Of a stretch of DNA of 64,000 nt, positions 33,457 through 45,763 are shown piece after piece. Below the pieces are notes generated by a model. It worked only from the letters and a program-made list of their open reading frames with translations, made no database searches and had not been told where the DNA came from. Where the stretch lies: contig JAPVLO010000074.1 of NCBI GenBank assembly GCA_027257055.1, positions 1,488,001 through 1,552,000 of the forward strand. Direction: 5' to 3'. The stretch comes from Cephalopachus bancanus. Its lineage: Eukaryota; Chordata; Mammalia; Primates; Tarsiidae. How positions within the stretch are numbered: the first letter of the stretch is position 1; each line of letters starts with the position of its first letter. The position numbers and the translations under genes were made by a program.

Positions 33457-34515
33457 AGCTTCACTTCAGAAATATTTCTCTTTTTAAGGCACTATAGAAA
33501 ACTATCCCATAAATTAATGTGTGCATCAGTGTTTTGAGGAAACGTTTAAACTTTAAACAATTGTATTCTGTTCTGCCTGAGTTGTCTTTTTTCTCTTCTT
33601 CAATTCTGATTTGCTTCTAAAACAAACAATGCTTAAAAAACTTTGAAACATACAAATAGCTGTTGCATAATAAGCAAGTTTGACATTTTTGTACAGTACA
33701 ATGGCCTTTTCCTTGTTTTTACTTGAGATTTGACTGCAGCATTTTATAGCCATGTATTTTTATTTATTTACTTACTCAATACATATTAGCCAAATATATA
33801 GAGTGTTTTAAAAATTATTCCGGGATATAGTTTTACAGTAGTCAATCAGTTCTATATAATTTCCACACTCATACACTTTACTCCACTTATATAATTTCTT
33901 TTTTAAAGTTTAAAAGATCCATTGGGACTAATTACTTCACCTCCCATTTTCTAGAGGAGGATACTATGTCTATAACCACAAACATGCAAACTGGTCAAAG
34001 CTCAAACAACTGACAACCTTTCACTCTCTTATTAATAACATGATTTTCTAAGACACTCATTTCAAAAATTTTACATATTTTTGACTCATTCATACTCTTT
34101 ATTATTCATATCAATTCAGTGGCTAAAATCATATTAGTAACATAAATAATTTTTAAAAACCTTAGAAATAACTAAATATATACAATTGAAAACAGAGACA
34201 CAGATTGTCCTGTCTTAAGGATAGCTACTAATACAAATTGGAGAAGGGAAATGTTGAAAATGATTATAGGTAAGGCAAATGAGCCATATCATGAACTTAG
34301 TTATTCTTTCTTCAGAGTATAACAGAAACGGGAAAAGTCCAAACATATAATTCAAAGATCTGATAGGGAAATTCTTTGAAAAATTAGAAAAACTGCAAGA
34401 CTATGAGGCATCACAAACCAACAGAAATATAGTTATAAAGCTTGAAGAGAAAATTGTACCCAAGTATTTATGCCAAGTTGCCCCTTAAGGATAAACATCC
34501 TCCAACATACAATAT
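33457..34515. other. Unassigned AT-rich DNA
   Basis: I see no gene or nameable transposon. All open frames are short. Confidence 0.5.
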
Positions 34516-34525
34516 TCATGAACAC

Positions 34526-35296
34526 TTTTTTACATTTATTTGTATTTTTTATTTTTAAGATGTGGAGTACAATTCAGGGTTAGGTATACAAATGTTTATT
34601 ATGTGGGTGCCCTTGTTGACGAGGTGTGCACCTCCTTCCCCTGGCAGTTTCCCTCAACAGCTAATCTCACCCGAACTCTCCTGGCAGTTTCCCACTACTG
34701 CCAATCCCTTTCTTACAGTATTATGATAATTGTTCAGGGTCCACCTATGAGTGAGAACATATGGTACTCTGTTCTTTGTTTCTGTGAGAGATCACTGAGT
34801 ATGATAGCTTCTAATCCATCCAAGTTACTGTGAAGCCCATATGTTTGTCCTTCTTTATGACTGCATAATATTTCATTGTGTATGTGTACTACATCTTTTT
34901 TATCCAGTCCAACTTCGATGGGCAGCATAGATGGTTACATGTTTTTGCTATTGTGAATAGAGCTGCAAAAAACTTGTGTGCTCAGGTGTATTTTTTGGTA
35001 ATACTCCAGGTGTATTCCCAATAGGGGGATTGCTGGGACATATGGAAGGTCAATTTCTAGTTCTTTCAGAAACTGCCACACTGTCTTTCAAAGAGGTGCA
35101 CTAGTTTGCATTCCCACCAGCGGTGTAGAAGTGTTCCTTTTTCTCGCATTTTTATCAGCATCTGTTGTTGTTTATTTCATTAATGATGTCAGTTCTTACT
35201 GTGGTTAGGTGGTATCTCAGTGTGATTTTGATTTGCATTTCTCTGATGATTAGTGAGGCAGAGGACTCTCATGTGTCTGTTGACTGCCTGTATATC
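34526..35296 (-). mobile_element. 5'-truncated L1 3' end, antisense (main L1 family)
   Basis: The minus strand is the last 0.77 kb of an L1: the ORF2 C-terminus, a 3'UTR with the CAGGGTTAGGTATACAAATG complement type, and the A tail. Likely target-site duplications are TCATGAACAC (34516-34525) and TCATGAACGC (35297-35306), one mismatch. The frame is broken. Confidence 0.92.
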
Positions 35297-35306
35297 TCAT
35301 GAACGC

Positions 35307-36765
35307 ATCTTAAAAGAACTTATGGGTAACAAAACCCAGATGACTAGAATGTCCTACAAAACAATAAACCAAGGATTAAAGGAAAGAAGACTTAGAAGTT
35401 CAAGGAAGGAACAGTAGGGGAAAACATAAGGGTAAATTTTTTTTCTGTTTTTAAAGATAATGAGTATTTATCTTTTTTAATTTAAAAAGTAAATTATTTT
35501 TGTAAGTAAAAAAATGTTCATCACCACCATAAATAACTTTAATGAGTTACTCTTGAGGCATGCTGGACTTTATCAATAGGATAGTAGGGAAAAAGATAAA
35601 GCCAAGTCATTTCTTTTACTCCTTGCTAAAGATGAACTACTGGGAAAGATTTGCTATTGGCATTCAATGAATACTGATTGCTTAATTGCTAAAACAAATA
35701 TTGTTATTCCTATTGCTATCATTATGGTCCATATTTTAATGGATGTATAGTTGAAATTATAAAATATTTTCCTTCATCACCTCCCTGAATGATCTGCCGG
35801 TCTATTTCACCAAGTACAGAAAGAGAAGATCAGTTTTTTAGTCCTTGAAATACATCAATAGTCAGTAAAAATAAAATTATGACCTTCTTGTTTTTCTTAT
35901 GAGTAAATCTTAAAATAACTTCTTCCTCTTCCCTTTTTATATTTGATGTATAGACTTGTTACTATTTACCTTAGCTTCTGACCGTATTCCTGTCTATAAC
36001 AACATATTTTTGGTTGGGTCTGATGCCATGTATTGATCTTTATATCATTTCCAGGTTAAAATATATATGTGTGCTTATTCCTGGTTTTGAGTGTAAGTCT
36101 AACCCATTGTGCCTGGGAGTATGTATGCCGGTTTTATGTTGGTGTGCAGGGATGCAGTAACTACATATTTTCTACAGTTCTCAAAATATTCTTCCAAAGA
36201 ATTCGGCCTACTACATCCTTAAACATCCCTGTCTTCCTCACTTGAATATGTCGCAGGAACATCAAGCTTAATATGTTAAAAAAAAATTACACAATGCTTT
36301 AAACCTTGTATCTCATCCTGTGGACTCTGTCTCTGTATATGACAATTTATGAAATGCCCGTTTGCACAAATTAGAAATTTGTAAACTCTTCTTGACTGAT
36401 TTATCTCAATTCAAAACTGAGTTACACATAAGTCTTGTTCCATTTTATTTTCTAATATCTCTAAGCTGTCCATTGATCTTCATCCCTACTGCTACTATGC
36501 TCATCCGAATCAAAGTCGTTCCTTCTGTGGTCAATTACCAGAGACTCCTAACAGGCTATTCTCTTCTCACTATGTGGAAAAAGGTCAGCCAAGGAGATGC
36601 AATCTTACTCATGTGTAAAACAATTGTTACACTACCATCTGATTAATTATTGTATATATTTTAGATAAGATATGTTTATTACAAACTATTATGATTTTAA
36701 TCCTTTTTTACCTTTCAAAATGTATAAATCTAACAATAGAATCTCTACACTTGCTTTTCTCCTTA
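35307..36765. other. Unassigned DNA, possible old LINE fragment at about 36460-36620
   Basis: Mostly unassigned. The stretch 'catccctactgctactatgctcatccgaatc...cagagactcctaacaggctattctc' has the layout of a widespread old LINE 3' region, but it is too diverged for me to name. The 94-residue frame across it (36362-36646) is not protein-like. Confidence 0.35.
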
Positions 36766-36780
36766 CATATTTGGGATATT

Positions 36781-37079
36781 AATATTAATATTAATGTTAT
36801 TGAGTTGAAGTCTCACTCTGTTGGAGTGGACTGGAGTGCAGTGGCACACTCCTGGCCACTGCAGCCTTGACCTGCTGGGCTCCAGTGATCCTTCCGTCTC
36901 AGCCTTCCAAGTAGCTGGAACTGCAAGCACATGCTACCATGCCTGGCTAATTTTTTGATTTATTGTAGTGATGCGGTCTCACCAAGTTGCCCAGGTGGGT
37001 CTGGAACCCATGGGCTCAGAAAATCCACTCATCTCGGCTTCCCAAAACACGGGATTACAGGCTGAGCCACAGAGTCTGG
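36781..37079 (-). mobile_element. Alu SINE (lineage-type, long-linker form), antisense, copy 10
   Basis: A full dimer complement with the long linker CACCAAGTTGCCCAGG. The duplications CATATTTGGGATATT (36766-36780) and CATATTTGAGGTATT (37080-37094) differ at two bases. The 3' tail is not poly-A: in the Alu sense it reads as an (AAT)-type repeat (complement of 36781-36800). Confidence 0.92.
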
Positions 37080-37094
37080 CATATTTGAGGTATT

Positions 37095-37700
37095 ATTAAA
37101 ATTTTCAGTGAATGTTCACTAAATCGAAACCTCTTAATATGATTGACAAGTCCCTATATATTCTGATCCATCTATTTATTTTTGCATGTCTTATAGTGTT
37201 CTTTTGTACACAATGCCCCAGTTCTAGTACCTTTTCAGTATCTGGATGAAGCAGCAGACCACACTTTCTTTTAAACCAACAGTTTTCCACATGTAATTCT
37301 CTTTTTATACAATTCAGTTTTTATAATCATATTCATTTGATCATTGTACTCATATTTTATATACTTCCTTAATGACCAATTCAAAAAGAGTTCTTCCTTG
37401 AACCCTATGTCAGATGAATTCCTCCATTCTCATCCCAGGTTATTGCTGGTTATTTAATTAGTTACTTTCTCTCATAGACTCTAAGCTCCATTCTCCATTA
37501 AGACAATAACATGCCTTAGTTTTACTTTTTGCTCCTTTTTATATCGTATGCACAGCATCTAGCAAAGTACCTAATGTCTGATAGGATTTCTATACCTAAT
37601 TTTGTAATAGATACCAGACATCTTGGATCCTTGGAACCTATCACTCTGTTAGGATATGGTAACTCTAATAGCAAATAGAACAGAGTTAAATAAAGTTTTA
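37095..37700. other. Unassigned DNA with a possible L2/MIR 3' relic at about 37475-37590
   Basis: The order 'catagactctaagctcca ... gcacagcatctagcaaagtacctaatgtctgata' resembles the 3' end shared by old L2-type LINEs and related SINEs, strongly decayed. I recognise nothing else. Confidence 0.4.
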
Positions 37701-38092
37701 ATACCGAATGTGTGTACGCGTGGGAAGGGGTAGGGGGAGGCGGTTTTGAACTGAGGTCAGAGGAAAACTGCTCCCTGATGTTAGGCTCAGGGAGAAGCAG
37801 CACTCACCTTCCCCCCATCTGCCCCTCCGCCCACCAATCCCCTATGCGCCCCTCCACCCCAAACCCACAAACCCCATACCAGTTTCCTGGAACCTGCCAG
37901 CAGCTGCTGAGAAGGGCCAGACAAACTTTCCAGCCCACACCGGATGTGACGCTTTGTCTCCCCGCTTCGCTGCCGCCCCCAACACCCTCCCCAAATACAG
38001 CACCCTTAAAAGCCCAAGCCTGCCCCTCCTTGGGCGTGACTCCCCTGGCCCATCTTTTCAGCCCACGGGACCTCACCCAGGAGTTTCTTTTA
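37701..38092. other. GC-rich block, possibly a degraded LTR
   Basis: About 390 bases rich in C runs stand out from AT-rich surroundings, with several CpGs (for example 37714-37722, 37942-37980, 38032-38036). The series CCCTTAAAAGCCC (38001-38013) looks like a weak TATA context, followed about 90 bases on by a T-rich region and AATAAA (38113-38118). That is the layout of a retroviral-type LTR, but I cannot find matching ends or a family. Open frames on both strands (37712-38098 plus, 38193-37804 minus) follow from the base composition. Confidence 0.35.
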
Positions 38093-38789
38093 TTGTGAAT
38101 TCTCTGGAAAAAAATAAATATTGTATTTTTACAATTTTTGTTGTTAAGTCTGTATATTATGATACAAATTGTATATCCAATTATTTTCGGCAATTTTAGT
38201 AAAATAAGTATTGTGTGCTAACATATATCAATAATATTTAATGTCAATTAGAATTTTTAAATTTTTTATCAATTTATATGTATTAGTTTTCATCATACAG
38301 TATAACTTCTAAACATGTTGGGTTTAGACAAAAAAACCTTTATTTTTGGTTCAAATCACTAATCAAATTTTCTTGCCATATGTCTTTATTCAGATCTCTC
38401 TTCAGATCATTCTGTGACTACTCAGATGCAATATTTATTGGCTAAATTCTCCGTTTTCCTAGTGTTTTAATAATTTCTGAACTCTGACTTTCTCCATAAA
38501 AATTTTACTGACTGATGGTTGATTTTATGTGTTGACTTGCCTAGGGCATGATGCCCAGATTATTTTTCAAACACCACTATAGTTATTGCTCAGAAAGTAT
38601 TTATTTAGAAAGTTTGAAGGAATATTTATGTTCATAGAAGATCTATGCCTATGTGGTAAGGTAAGACTTTGTTGACATGATTCAGTGACACTTAGTCGCT
38701 GGAGATCTAGAGGAAGAGTTATGTAGTCTTTGTCATCTAGTCTTTGTTAATGCCCTGACACCTCAAATACACTGAGTTGACTTTCCTGA
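38093..38789. other. Unassigned AT-rich DNA
   Basis: I see no gene or nameable element. Confidence 0.5.
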
Positions 38790-39045
38790 CATCATATCAT
38801 AGTAACTTCTTAAAAATTGTGATAAGTGCACATAAAGGACATACCTTCTTAAGTATTTTACATTAGATCTCTAGAACTTATTAATCTTTCTCAACTTTAC
38901 ATCTATTGAACAAAATTTGTCCCAGCCCCTGGCAACCGTCATTCTACTTTCTGTTTCTATGAGTTTTATTATTTTTGATATTTCATATAAGTGGGATCAC
39001 ACAGTATTTTATTTTCGGTTGCTGGCTTTTCTCAATATTTTTTAG
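38790..39045 (-). mobile_element. Ancient L1M 3'-end fragment, antisense
   Basis: The text 'cagcccctggcaaccgtcattctactttctgtttctatgag' followed by 'tttcatataagtgggatcacacagtatt' is the reverse complement of the 3' region of old mammalian L1 families. There is no coding content. Confidence 0.72.
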
Positions 39046-39305
39046 ATAAAGTTAATGATTCAATCAATAGACTCTGAGTAAAGCCGAATGTAGAAATTCA
39101 AAAATGTAGGTGAGCTTTGTCCAATCAGTTGAGGGCTTTGAGAGTAAAAAACTGAAGTTTTCTGAAGAAAAATGAATGCTGCCTCCAGACTGCGTTCAGT
39201 TTGAACTGCAATATGAACTCTTCCTAGGGTCTCTAGCTTATTAGCTGGCTCTGCAGAATATGAACTTGCCAGTCATCCCCCAATATTGTGAGAAAAGTTC
39301 TTTTT

Positions 39306-39603
39306 CATTGTTGTTGTTGGAATCTCACTCTCTCATCCAGGTTTAAGCTCAGTAGCACAGTTACAAACTAATGGCTACTGCACTCTTAAGCAACCTTCTG
39401 GACTCAAGGCAGTCCTTCCAACTCAGCCTTCCAAGTAGCTGGGACTACAGACGCATGTCACCATGACTTTCTCCTTTTTTATTTTTTATTTTTTGTAGAA
39501 ATGTGGTCTTTCCATGTTGCCCAGGCTAGTCATGAACTCCTGGGATCAAGTAATTCTCTTGCATTGGAGCTAGGATTACAGGCATGAGCCACCACACCCA
39601 GCA
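39306..39603 (-). mobile_element. AluJ-like SINE, antisense, copy 11
   Basis: A complement of a diverged dimeric Alu: gtagctgggactacag, gttgcccaggctagtcatgaactcctgggatcaag, ggattacaggcatgagccaccacaccc. It lacks the lineage-type diagnostic bases. Left-end sequence is poor, and no target-site duplication was found. Confidence 0.86.
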
Positions 39604-39811
39604 TGAGCAAATTCTTAAAATCAATCTCTATTTCTCTGTCATATAAATATATTTAAAAAGTACATTTACATCTTATTGATTATATTTATCAGGAAAAATG
39701 CAAGTAAAAAACTGGCAAAATAAAATGTTTGAAAATTAAAAAAAATTTGCTGCATATTCAAATTTTAACTTAACTTTAAAAAATAATCTATGCTTATGCT
39801 TGGTTTTTAAA

Positions 39812-39900
39812 AATATCTAATTGGCATACAGAACTTGTACACATCTATGGGATACACAGTGATGCTTTAATACACATGGATATACATATAGTAATAAGAG
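39812..39900 (-). mobile_element. Old L1 3'UTR fragment, antisense
   Basis: The sequence 'taattggcatacagaacttgtacacatctatgggatacacagtgatg' matches the complement of the 3' end of older primate L1 families. It directly precedes the L1-F 5' end. Confidence 0.6.
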
Positions 39901-39904
39901 AAAT

Positions 39905-40600
39905 GATTGCTCTGCTTGCTGACGGAGAGAGGTGTGTGTTTCTAAGATATTTTGAGGCAGTTCACCCCTTCCCAGCCATGTGTGAGCCATAGGTCTCACG
40001 TGAGAATATCCTGGTCAGGGCAAAGTTGTGGGCAACTGGAGCCCAAGTGAAATGGGGAACAAAACCCATGTGCTGGCCATCACCTTGGTGGCCATCTCTC
40101 AGGCAGAAAAAAACCTGCCCACAGAGTGAATTCTGACATGCCAGCCACCAGAAGGTAGTGGAAAAACAGACTGGCACTTCTCTTGCTGAGCAAGTCAAAG
40201 AGTAGGAACCCAGCTGCCAATAGCAGAAGATATTCTGAACATTTTTGGATGAGTGAAACACCCTGCCCACAGGAAAGGTCTCTTTGAATTTGCAGAGACC
40301 AGAAAGTGATAGCAGGTATGAGAATCTGGGTGTTCTATCCTACACTGTGTGCCAGGCTAGTGCAGGAACTAAAGACCATCCTAGTGAAGGAGTGGGGTGA
40401 GTAATTCTATGATGCTCTTGGTCAGTTCACTTTCTCCCAGCCATGCATGAGCAGTGCAGGGGCTGAAAATAGTCACCTAGTGTACCAGCAGGAGATAAAA
40501 TCTGCAGTAATGGAAACTTGCCACAGGATGGAGCAAGGAGCAGAAGGGAATGGAATCCCTCTGTCACTGAGTGACAGAATTATAGAGAAGAAGAAAAAAA
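39905..40600 (+). promoter_or_regulatory. L1-F 5'UTR with an internal echo
   Basis: GCAGTTCACCCCTTCCCAGC (from about 39957) recurs as a CAGTTCACTTTCTCCCAGCC version at about 40423, each followed by CATG and TGAGC. The spacing is about 465 bases. This could be a duplicated 5'UTR unit. I see no long T-rich block like those in A, B and D. Confidence 0.55.
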
Positions 40601-41545
40601 GGCTTGTCACAAATAAGAAAAAAAATAAATGTAAAAACACAGTCAACCATCAGAATCCTAAAGAGACAGTGCACCCCAATACAGCCATTAGAGTAAAAAC
40701 AATAGAAATCCCCGAGAACAACCTGCCCCAGATGACAACCTCAGAAACCACAGTTTGGATGACAAAATGTACAGGAACCAAGAGAAATAAGAAGCTAAAT
40801 TCAATGAAATCTTACAGGAAGTAAAAACTGAGTAGGTCAAGTTTAGAAAATCTATTCTGAAATAATGGAAATAAAGAAATTAATCATCAAAATCATTAAC
40901 AAAGTAACATGCATATATAGTAGAATCAACCAAGCAGAGGAATAAATCTCAGAGCTTAAAGATCAAAATGTGGAATTAACCTAAACAATCAGAAATATAG
41001 AAAAAAGTCAAAAAAGAAGAAGCAAAGCCTCTGAGATGGGGTACTATGTCAAGAAGCCACATATATGCCTGCCTGATTGGTGTTCATGAAGCAGAAAGGA
41101 AAATGGAAAATATCCTGAAACAAGCATTCAATGAGGTCACCTAAGAAAACTTCCCCATCTTGTCAGAGACGTGATCATTCAAGCACAAGAGATTCAGAGA
41201 ACACCCACAAGTTATCATATGAGAAGACAAACTCCAGACACATAGAAATCCATCTCCATAAAGTAAACACGAATGAAAAATTCCTAAGGGAAGCGAGATA
41301 AATGTCAGACTACCTTCCAGAGAAGATCCATCAGAATCACTTCAGAGATATCCTCTGAAACACTACAAGTCAGAAAAGACTGGAGTTCAGTTTTTAGCAT
41401 TCCTAAAGATAACAAATTATAACTACGAATTTTCTACTTCACCAAGATAAACTTCATCAGTGACAGAGAATTACAACTTTTCACAGACATCCAGTCCCTA
41501 TGGGAACATGCTGTCCCCAGACCAGCCTTCAGGAGACACTTAAGA
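40600..41545 (+). pseudogene. L1-F ORF1, decayed
   Basis: N-terminal Lys-rich codons lie at about 40590-40640. A coiled-coil region at 40850-41000 contains AGAGGAATAAATCTCAGAGC, with a stop inside the EERISEL motif. RNA-binding region remnants lie at 41200-41300. The C-terminal REL/DIQS part lies at 41462-41545. Stops and indels occur throughout. The open frame at 40447-40824 starts in the 5'UTR and enters ORF1 but is not a continuous L1 protein. Confidence 0.72.
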
Positions 41546-41565
41546 AGTTGTTGAACATAGAAAAA

Positions 41566-41864
41566 AAACATTTTTTTTCTTTTGAGTTGGAGTCTCACTC
41601 TTTCACCCAAACTGGAGTGCAGTGGCCGCTCCCAGCCACCGCAGCCTCGACCTGCTGGACTTTGGCGATCCTTCTGCCTCAGCCTTCCAAATAACTGGAA
41701 CTACAGGCACACACTACCACACCCAGTTAATTTTTTGATTTTTATTGTAGAGATGGTGTCTCGCCAAATTGCCCGGGTGGGTCTCGAGCCTGCGGGCTCA
41801 GGCAATCCACTCACCTCAGGCTCCCAAAGCATGGGATTACAGGCTGAGCCACCGAGCCCAGCTG
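41566..41864 (-). mobile_element. Alu SINE (lineage-type, long-linker form), antisense, copy 12
   Basis: A full dimer complement placed between ORF1 and ORF2 of L1-F. It has the long linker (CGCCAAATTGCCCGGG), the B-box arm complement at about 41780-41800, and a 5' end at GAGCCCAGC. The flanks are A/T runs, so I could not set a target-site duplication. Confidence 0.92.
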
Positions 41865-43118
41865 AAATTTTTTTTTTAAAAGATCATGCCATGCCTACCA
41901 CAAAAGTTGAGTCAAATACAGAATTAACACAGCATACAGAGCACCCCCCCCAATAAAAACTCACACATATATAAATACAAAAGTTAAAAGTGAACAAAGC
42001 TACCCACAGGGATAAACTTTCACATTTTAATAATCAACTTAAACATGAATAGACTAAATGTGCCATTAAAGAGACATAGAGTGACAAACTGGATTTAAAA
42101 AGTGTGATCCAACAATCTGTTGCCTCCAGGAAATTCATCTCACTTCACAGGACATCCACAGACTCAAAGTTGAAAGGTGGTAAATGATCTTTCAGATGAA
42201 TGGAAAACAGGAGAAGAAAGGAGTAGCCATTCTTATTTCAGAAAAAAAAAAAACAGGTTTCAAGCCATCAAAAGTTAAAAAGGACATGGAAGGACACTGT
42301 CAATTATAAAAGGCCCAATCCACCAAGAACTATCCATTCTAAACATATATGCACCCAACAGAGGAGCATCAGCTTTTATACTACTAAGTAAACTAAGAGA
42401 GGACATTGACTCTTACACAATCTTATTTGGAAAACTAAATACTTTACTAACAGATTTAGATAGATCATCAAGGCAAAAATGCCAATAAGAAGATACAGAA
42501 CTTCAACTCAACATTGATCAAATGGACTTAATAGATATCTACAGAACACTTTACCTAAAAACTACAGAGTATATATCCTACTCATTTGCACATGGAACAT
42601 ACTCCAAAATTGATCACAATCTCATACATAAATCATGTATGAACAAATTCCAAAAGATTGAAATAATGCTATGCATCTTCTCAGATCACAGTAGAATAAA
42701 AATAAATATTGCTATCAGGAAGATTTCCCCCAGATACACAAAGACATAGACATTAAACAATATATTGCTAAACGACTTCTGGGTCAGCATGGAAATCAAA
42801 TACAGAAATAAAAAGTTTCCTGGAAACAAACAAAAACAAAGACACATCTTATCAGAATTTCTGGGATGCCATGAAAGCAATGTTAAGAGGAAAATGTATA
42901 ACATTGCATGCACACATCAAGAAAACAAAAATATCACAAACAAAAAGCCTAACATAACACTTAAGAGAGCTGGAAAGACAAAATCACCAACATCCTAACT
43001 TCAGCAGAGTAACCCAGATCACCCACCAAGAGATAGAAGACAAAAATAAGATGTTTCTTTGAAAGGATAAACAAGATTGATGAACCCTGGGCTTGACTGA
43101 AGGGAAAAAAAAGAAAGA

Positions 43119-43249
43119 AGGAGGAGGAGGAGGAGGAGGAGGAGGAGGAGGAGGAGGAGGAGGAGGAGGAGGAGGAGGAGAAGAAGAAAAAAAAGAAGAA
43201 GAAGAAGAAGAAGAAGAAGAAGAAGAAGAAGAAGAAGAAGAAGAAGAAG

Positions 43250-43281
<32 letters not shown>

Positions 43282-43369
43282 GAAGAAGAAGAAGAAGAAG
43301 AAGAAGAAGAAGAAGAAGAAGAAGAAGAAGAAGAAGAAGAAGAAGAAGAAGAAGAAAGAGAGAGAGAGA
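43119..43369. repeat. (GGA)n-(GAA)n-(GA)n microsatellite, about 250 bp
   Basis: About 20 GGA units (43119-43180) are followed by an A-rich interruption and roughly 55 GAA units with one GTA interruption near 43279, then (GA)n to 43369. It lies inside L1-F ORF2. The long poly-Glu frame on the plus strand and the poly-Phe/Ser frame on the minus strand are by-products. GAA tracts of this length can form triplex DNA and are unstable. Confidence 0.97.
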
Positions 43370-45487
43370 AAGTTCAAGAATTAGAAATGCAAAATGTCAA
43401 TGTCAAGTCAGAACTAACCCTAAAGAAATCCAAAAGATTATCAGAAATTATTATAAACATCTGTATGTAAATAAACTTGAAAACTTTAGGGAGAAGACTT
43501 TCTGACACCACACACACTCTCAAGGTTGAAACAAGAATACATTGAAAATCTAAACAGAGACCAGTAACATTTCAGGAAATTGACTCATTCATAAGAAATC
43601 TCTCTGCCAACAAAAGCCAGGTACCAGATGGCTTTCCAGTTGAATTCTACAAGACATACAAGGAAGAGCTAATACCAATTTATTGAAAGTATTCCAGGCA
43701 ATCAAGAACAATGGAATTCTTCCTAACTCATTTTATATACTGATATCCACACCTGGCAAGAACCCAAAAAGGAAATGTAATTACAGTCCAATCTTCTTGA
43801 TGAACATAGACACACAAATTATCAGCAAGATTTTAGCAAATTTGATCCAGCACCACATCTCAAGGATCACCTACCATGACGAGGTGGGCTTCATTCTTGG
43901 GATGCAGGGCTGACTCAATATGCTCAAGTCTATAAGTGTAATGATACACATTAACAGTTGTAAAATCAAGAATCACATGATTATAGTATCAGATACAGGA
44001 AAAGCATTTGACAAAATTTAACATTTCTTCTTGATAAAAACCCTTGAGTAGCTAGGCAAAGAAAGAAAATTGTCAAAACAGTAAGAGCCATCTATGATAA
44101 ACCCACAACCAATATTTTGCTTAATGGGCAGAAGTTGGAAGCATTTTCCCAAGAACAGAAACAAGACAAAGATGCACACTTTTATCCTTCCTATTAAGCA
44201 TGGGGCTGGAGGAAGTCCTAGCCAGAGCAATCAGGCAAGAGTAGAAAATCAGGGATATACAAATAAGAAAGAGGGAGTTAAGCTATTCCTCTTGGTGGAC
44301 AATATTATTCTATGCCTTGAAAACCCAAGAGAGTCAGTCAAAAGTTTCCTTGCATGGTAAAGTTTCATGCTGCAAAATCAGCATGCAAAAGACAGTTGTA
44401 TTTCTATACACCAGCAGCAAGCAGGCAGAAAACCAGATAAATAGCACAATCCCATTCACAATAGCCACAAAAAAAGAAATACTTTGGCATTCACTTAATG
44501 AGAAAAGTGAAAGGCCTTTACAATGAGAACTACAAAACACTGTTTAAATAAATAAAGAATGACATAAACAAATGGAAAAACATTCCCTACCTATTGATTG
44601 GAAGAATCAATATCGTCAAGATACCATCCTACCCGATGTAATCTATAGATTCAATGCAATGTCCACCAAATCACCAACTTTATTCTTCTCAGACTTGGAA
44701 ATGAAAATACAGAAATTCATATGGAAACAAAATGGAGCATAAAAAGCCAAAACAATTCTCAGCAAAAGGAACAAAGCAGGAGCTATCACACTTCCGGACT
44801 TTAAATTTTATTACAAGGGTACAGTAACTAAAACAGCCTGGTTTTAGTACAAGAATAGGCACATAGACCAATGAAACAAGACAGAGATTGTGGAAGCAAA
44901 AACACAACCTCTCAACCGAGTCATCTTTGGCAAAGCCACCTATAACAATGACTGGGGAAAGAAGACCATATTTAACAAGTGGTGCTAGGGAAACTGGCTG
45001 GACACATGCAGAATGAAACTGGACTCCTACCTATCATCATATACAAAAATCAACCCTAAATGGATCAAAGACCCAAACTTAAAACCACAAACTGTACGAA
45101 TCCTAGAAGAAAACATAGGAAACATCCTCTATGCACATCAGAATAAGCAACAAATTTTTGATCAAGTCCTCATAGTAAGTGTAATAAAAGCTAAGGTAGT
45201 CCAGTGGGACATCATCAAATTGAAAAGTTTTTGCATAGCAAAAGAAACCATTAGGAGAGTAAAGAGACACCTGCAGAATAGAAGAACATATTTGCAAATT
45301 ATTATGCATCTGACAATGACCTAACACCTAGGTTCTGCAAGGAACTTAGACAAAGTGAAATTATATAAACAATCCCATTGAAAAGTGGGCAATGGATATG
45401 AACAAACACCTCTCAAAAAAAGACATACAAGAAGTCAACATATACATGAAAAACTGCTTAGCCTCACTAATCAACAAAGAAATGCAA

Positions 45488-45763
45488 CCGGTGGCTCAGG
45501 CTGTGATCTCGCGCCTTTGGGAGGCTGAGGTGAAGGGATTGCCTGAGCCCACGGGTTCGAGACCCACCTGGGCAGCGAGACCTCATCTCTACAATAAATC
45601 AAAAAATCAGCCAGGCGTGGTAGCACATGCCTGCAATTCCAGCAACTCGGAAGCTGAGGCGGAAGGATCTCCGGAGCCCAGCAAGTCGAGGCTGCGGTGG
45701 CCGGGAGCGGCCACTGCATTCCAGTCTGGGTGACAGAGTGAGACTCCAACTCAAAAAAAAAAA
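45488..45763 (+). mobile_element. Alu SINE (lineage-type, short-linker form), slightly 5'-truncated, copy 13
   Basis: Inserted in L1-F ORF2 with the perfect duplication AAAGAAATGCAA (45476-45487 and 45764-45775). The 5' end starts at CCGGTGGCTCAG, about ten bases short of full length. Linker GGGCAGCGAGACC is at about 45570-45582. Confidence 0.95.

Noticed and set aside
37712..38098. 128- and 129-residue frames on opposite strands of the GC-rich block
   Set aside because: Overlapping long frames on both strands reflect low stop-codon frequency in C-rich DNA; the Pro-rich translation looks non-specific.
43093..43470. Long poly-Glu open frame (and poly-Phe/Ser frame on the other strand, 43377-42961)
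   Set aside because: These are products of the GGA/GAA microsatellite inside a decayed L1 ORF2; there is no protein-like sequence outside the repeat.
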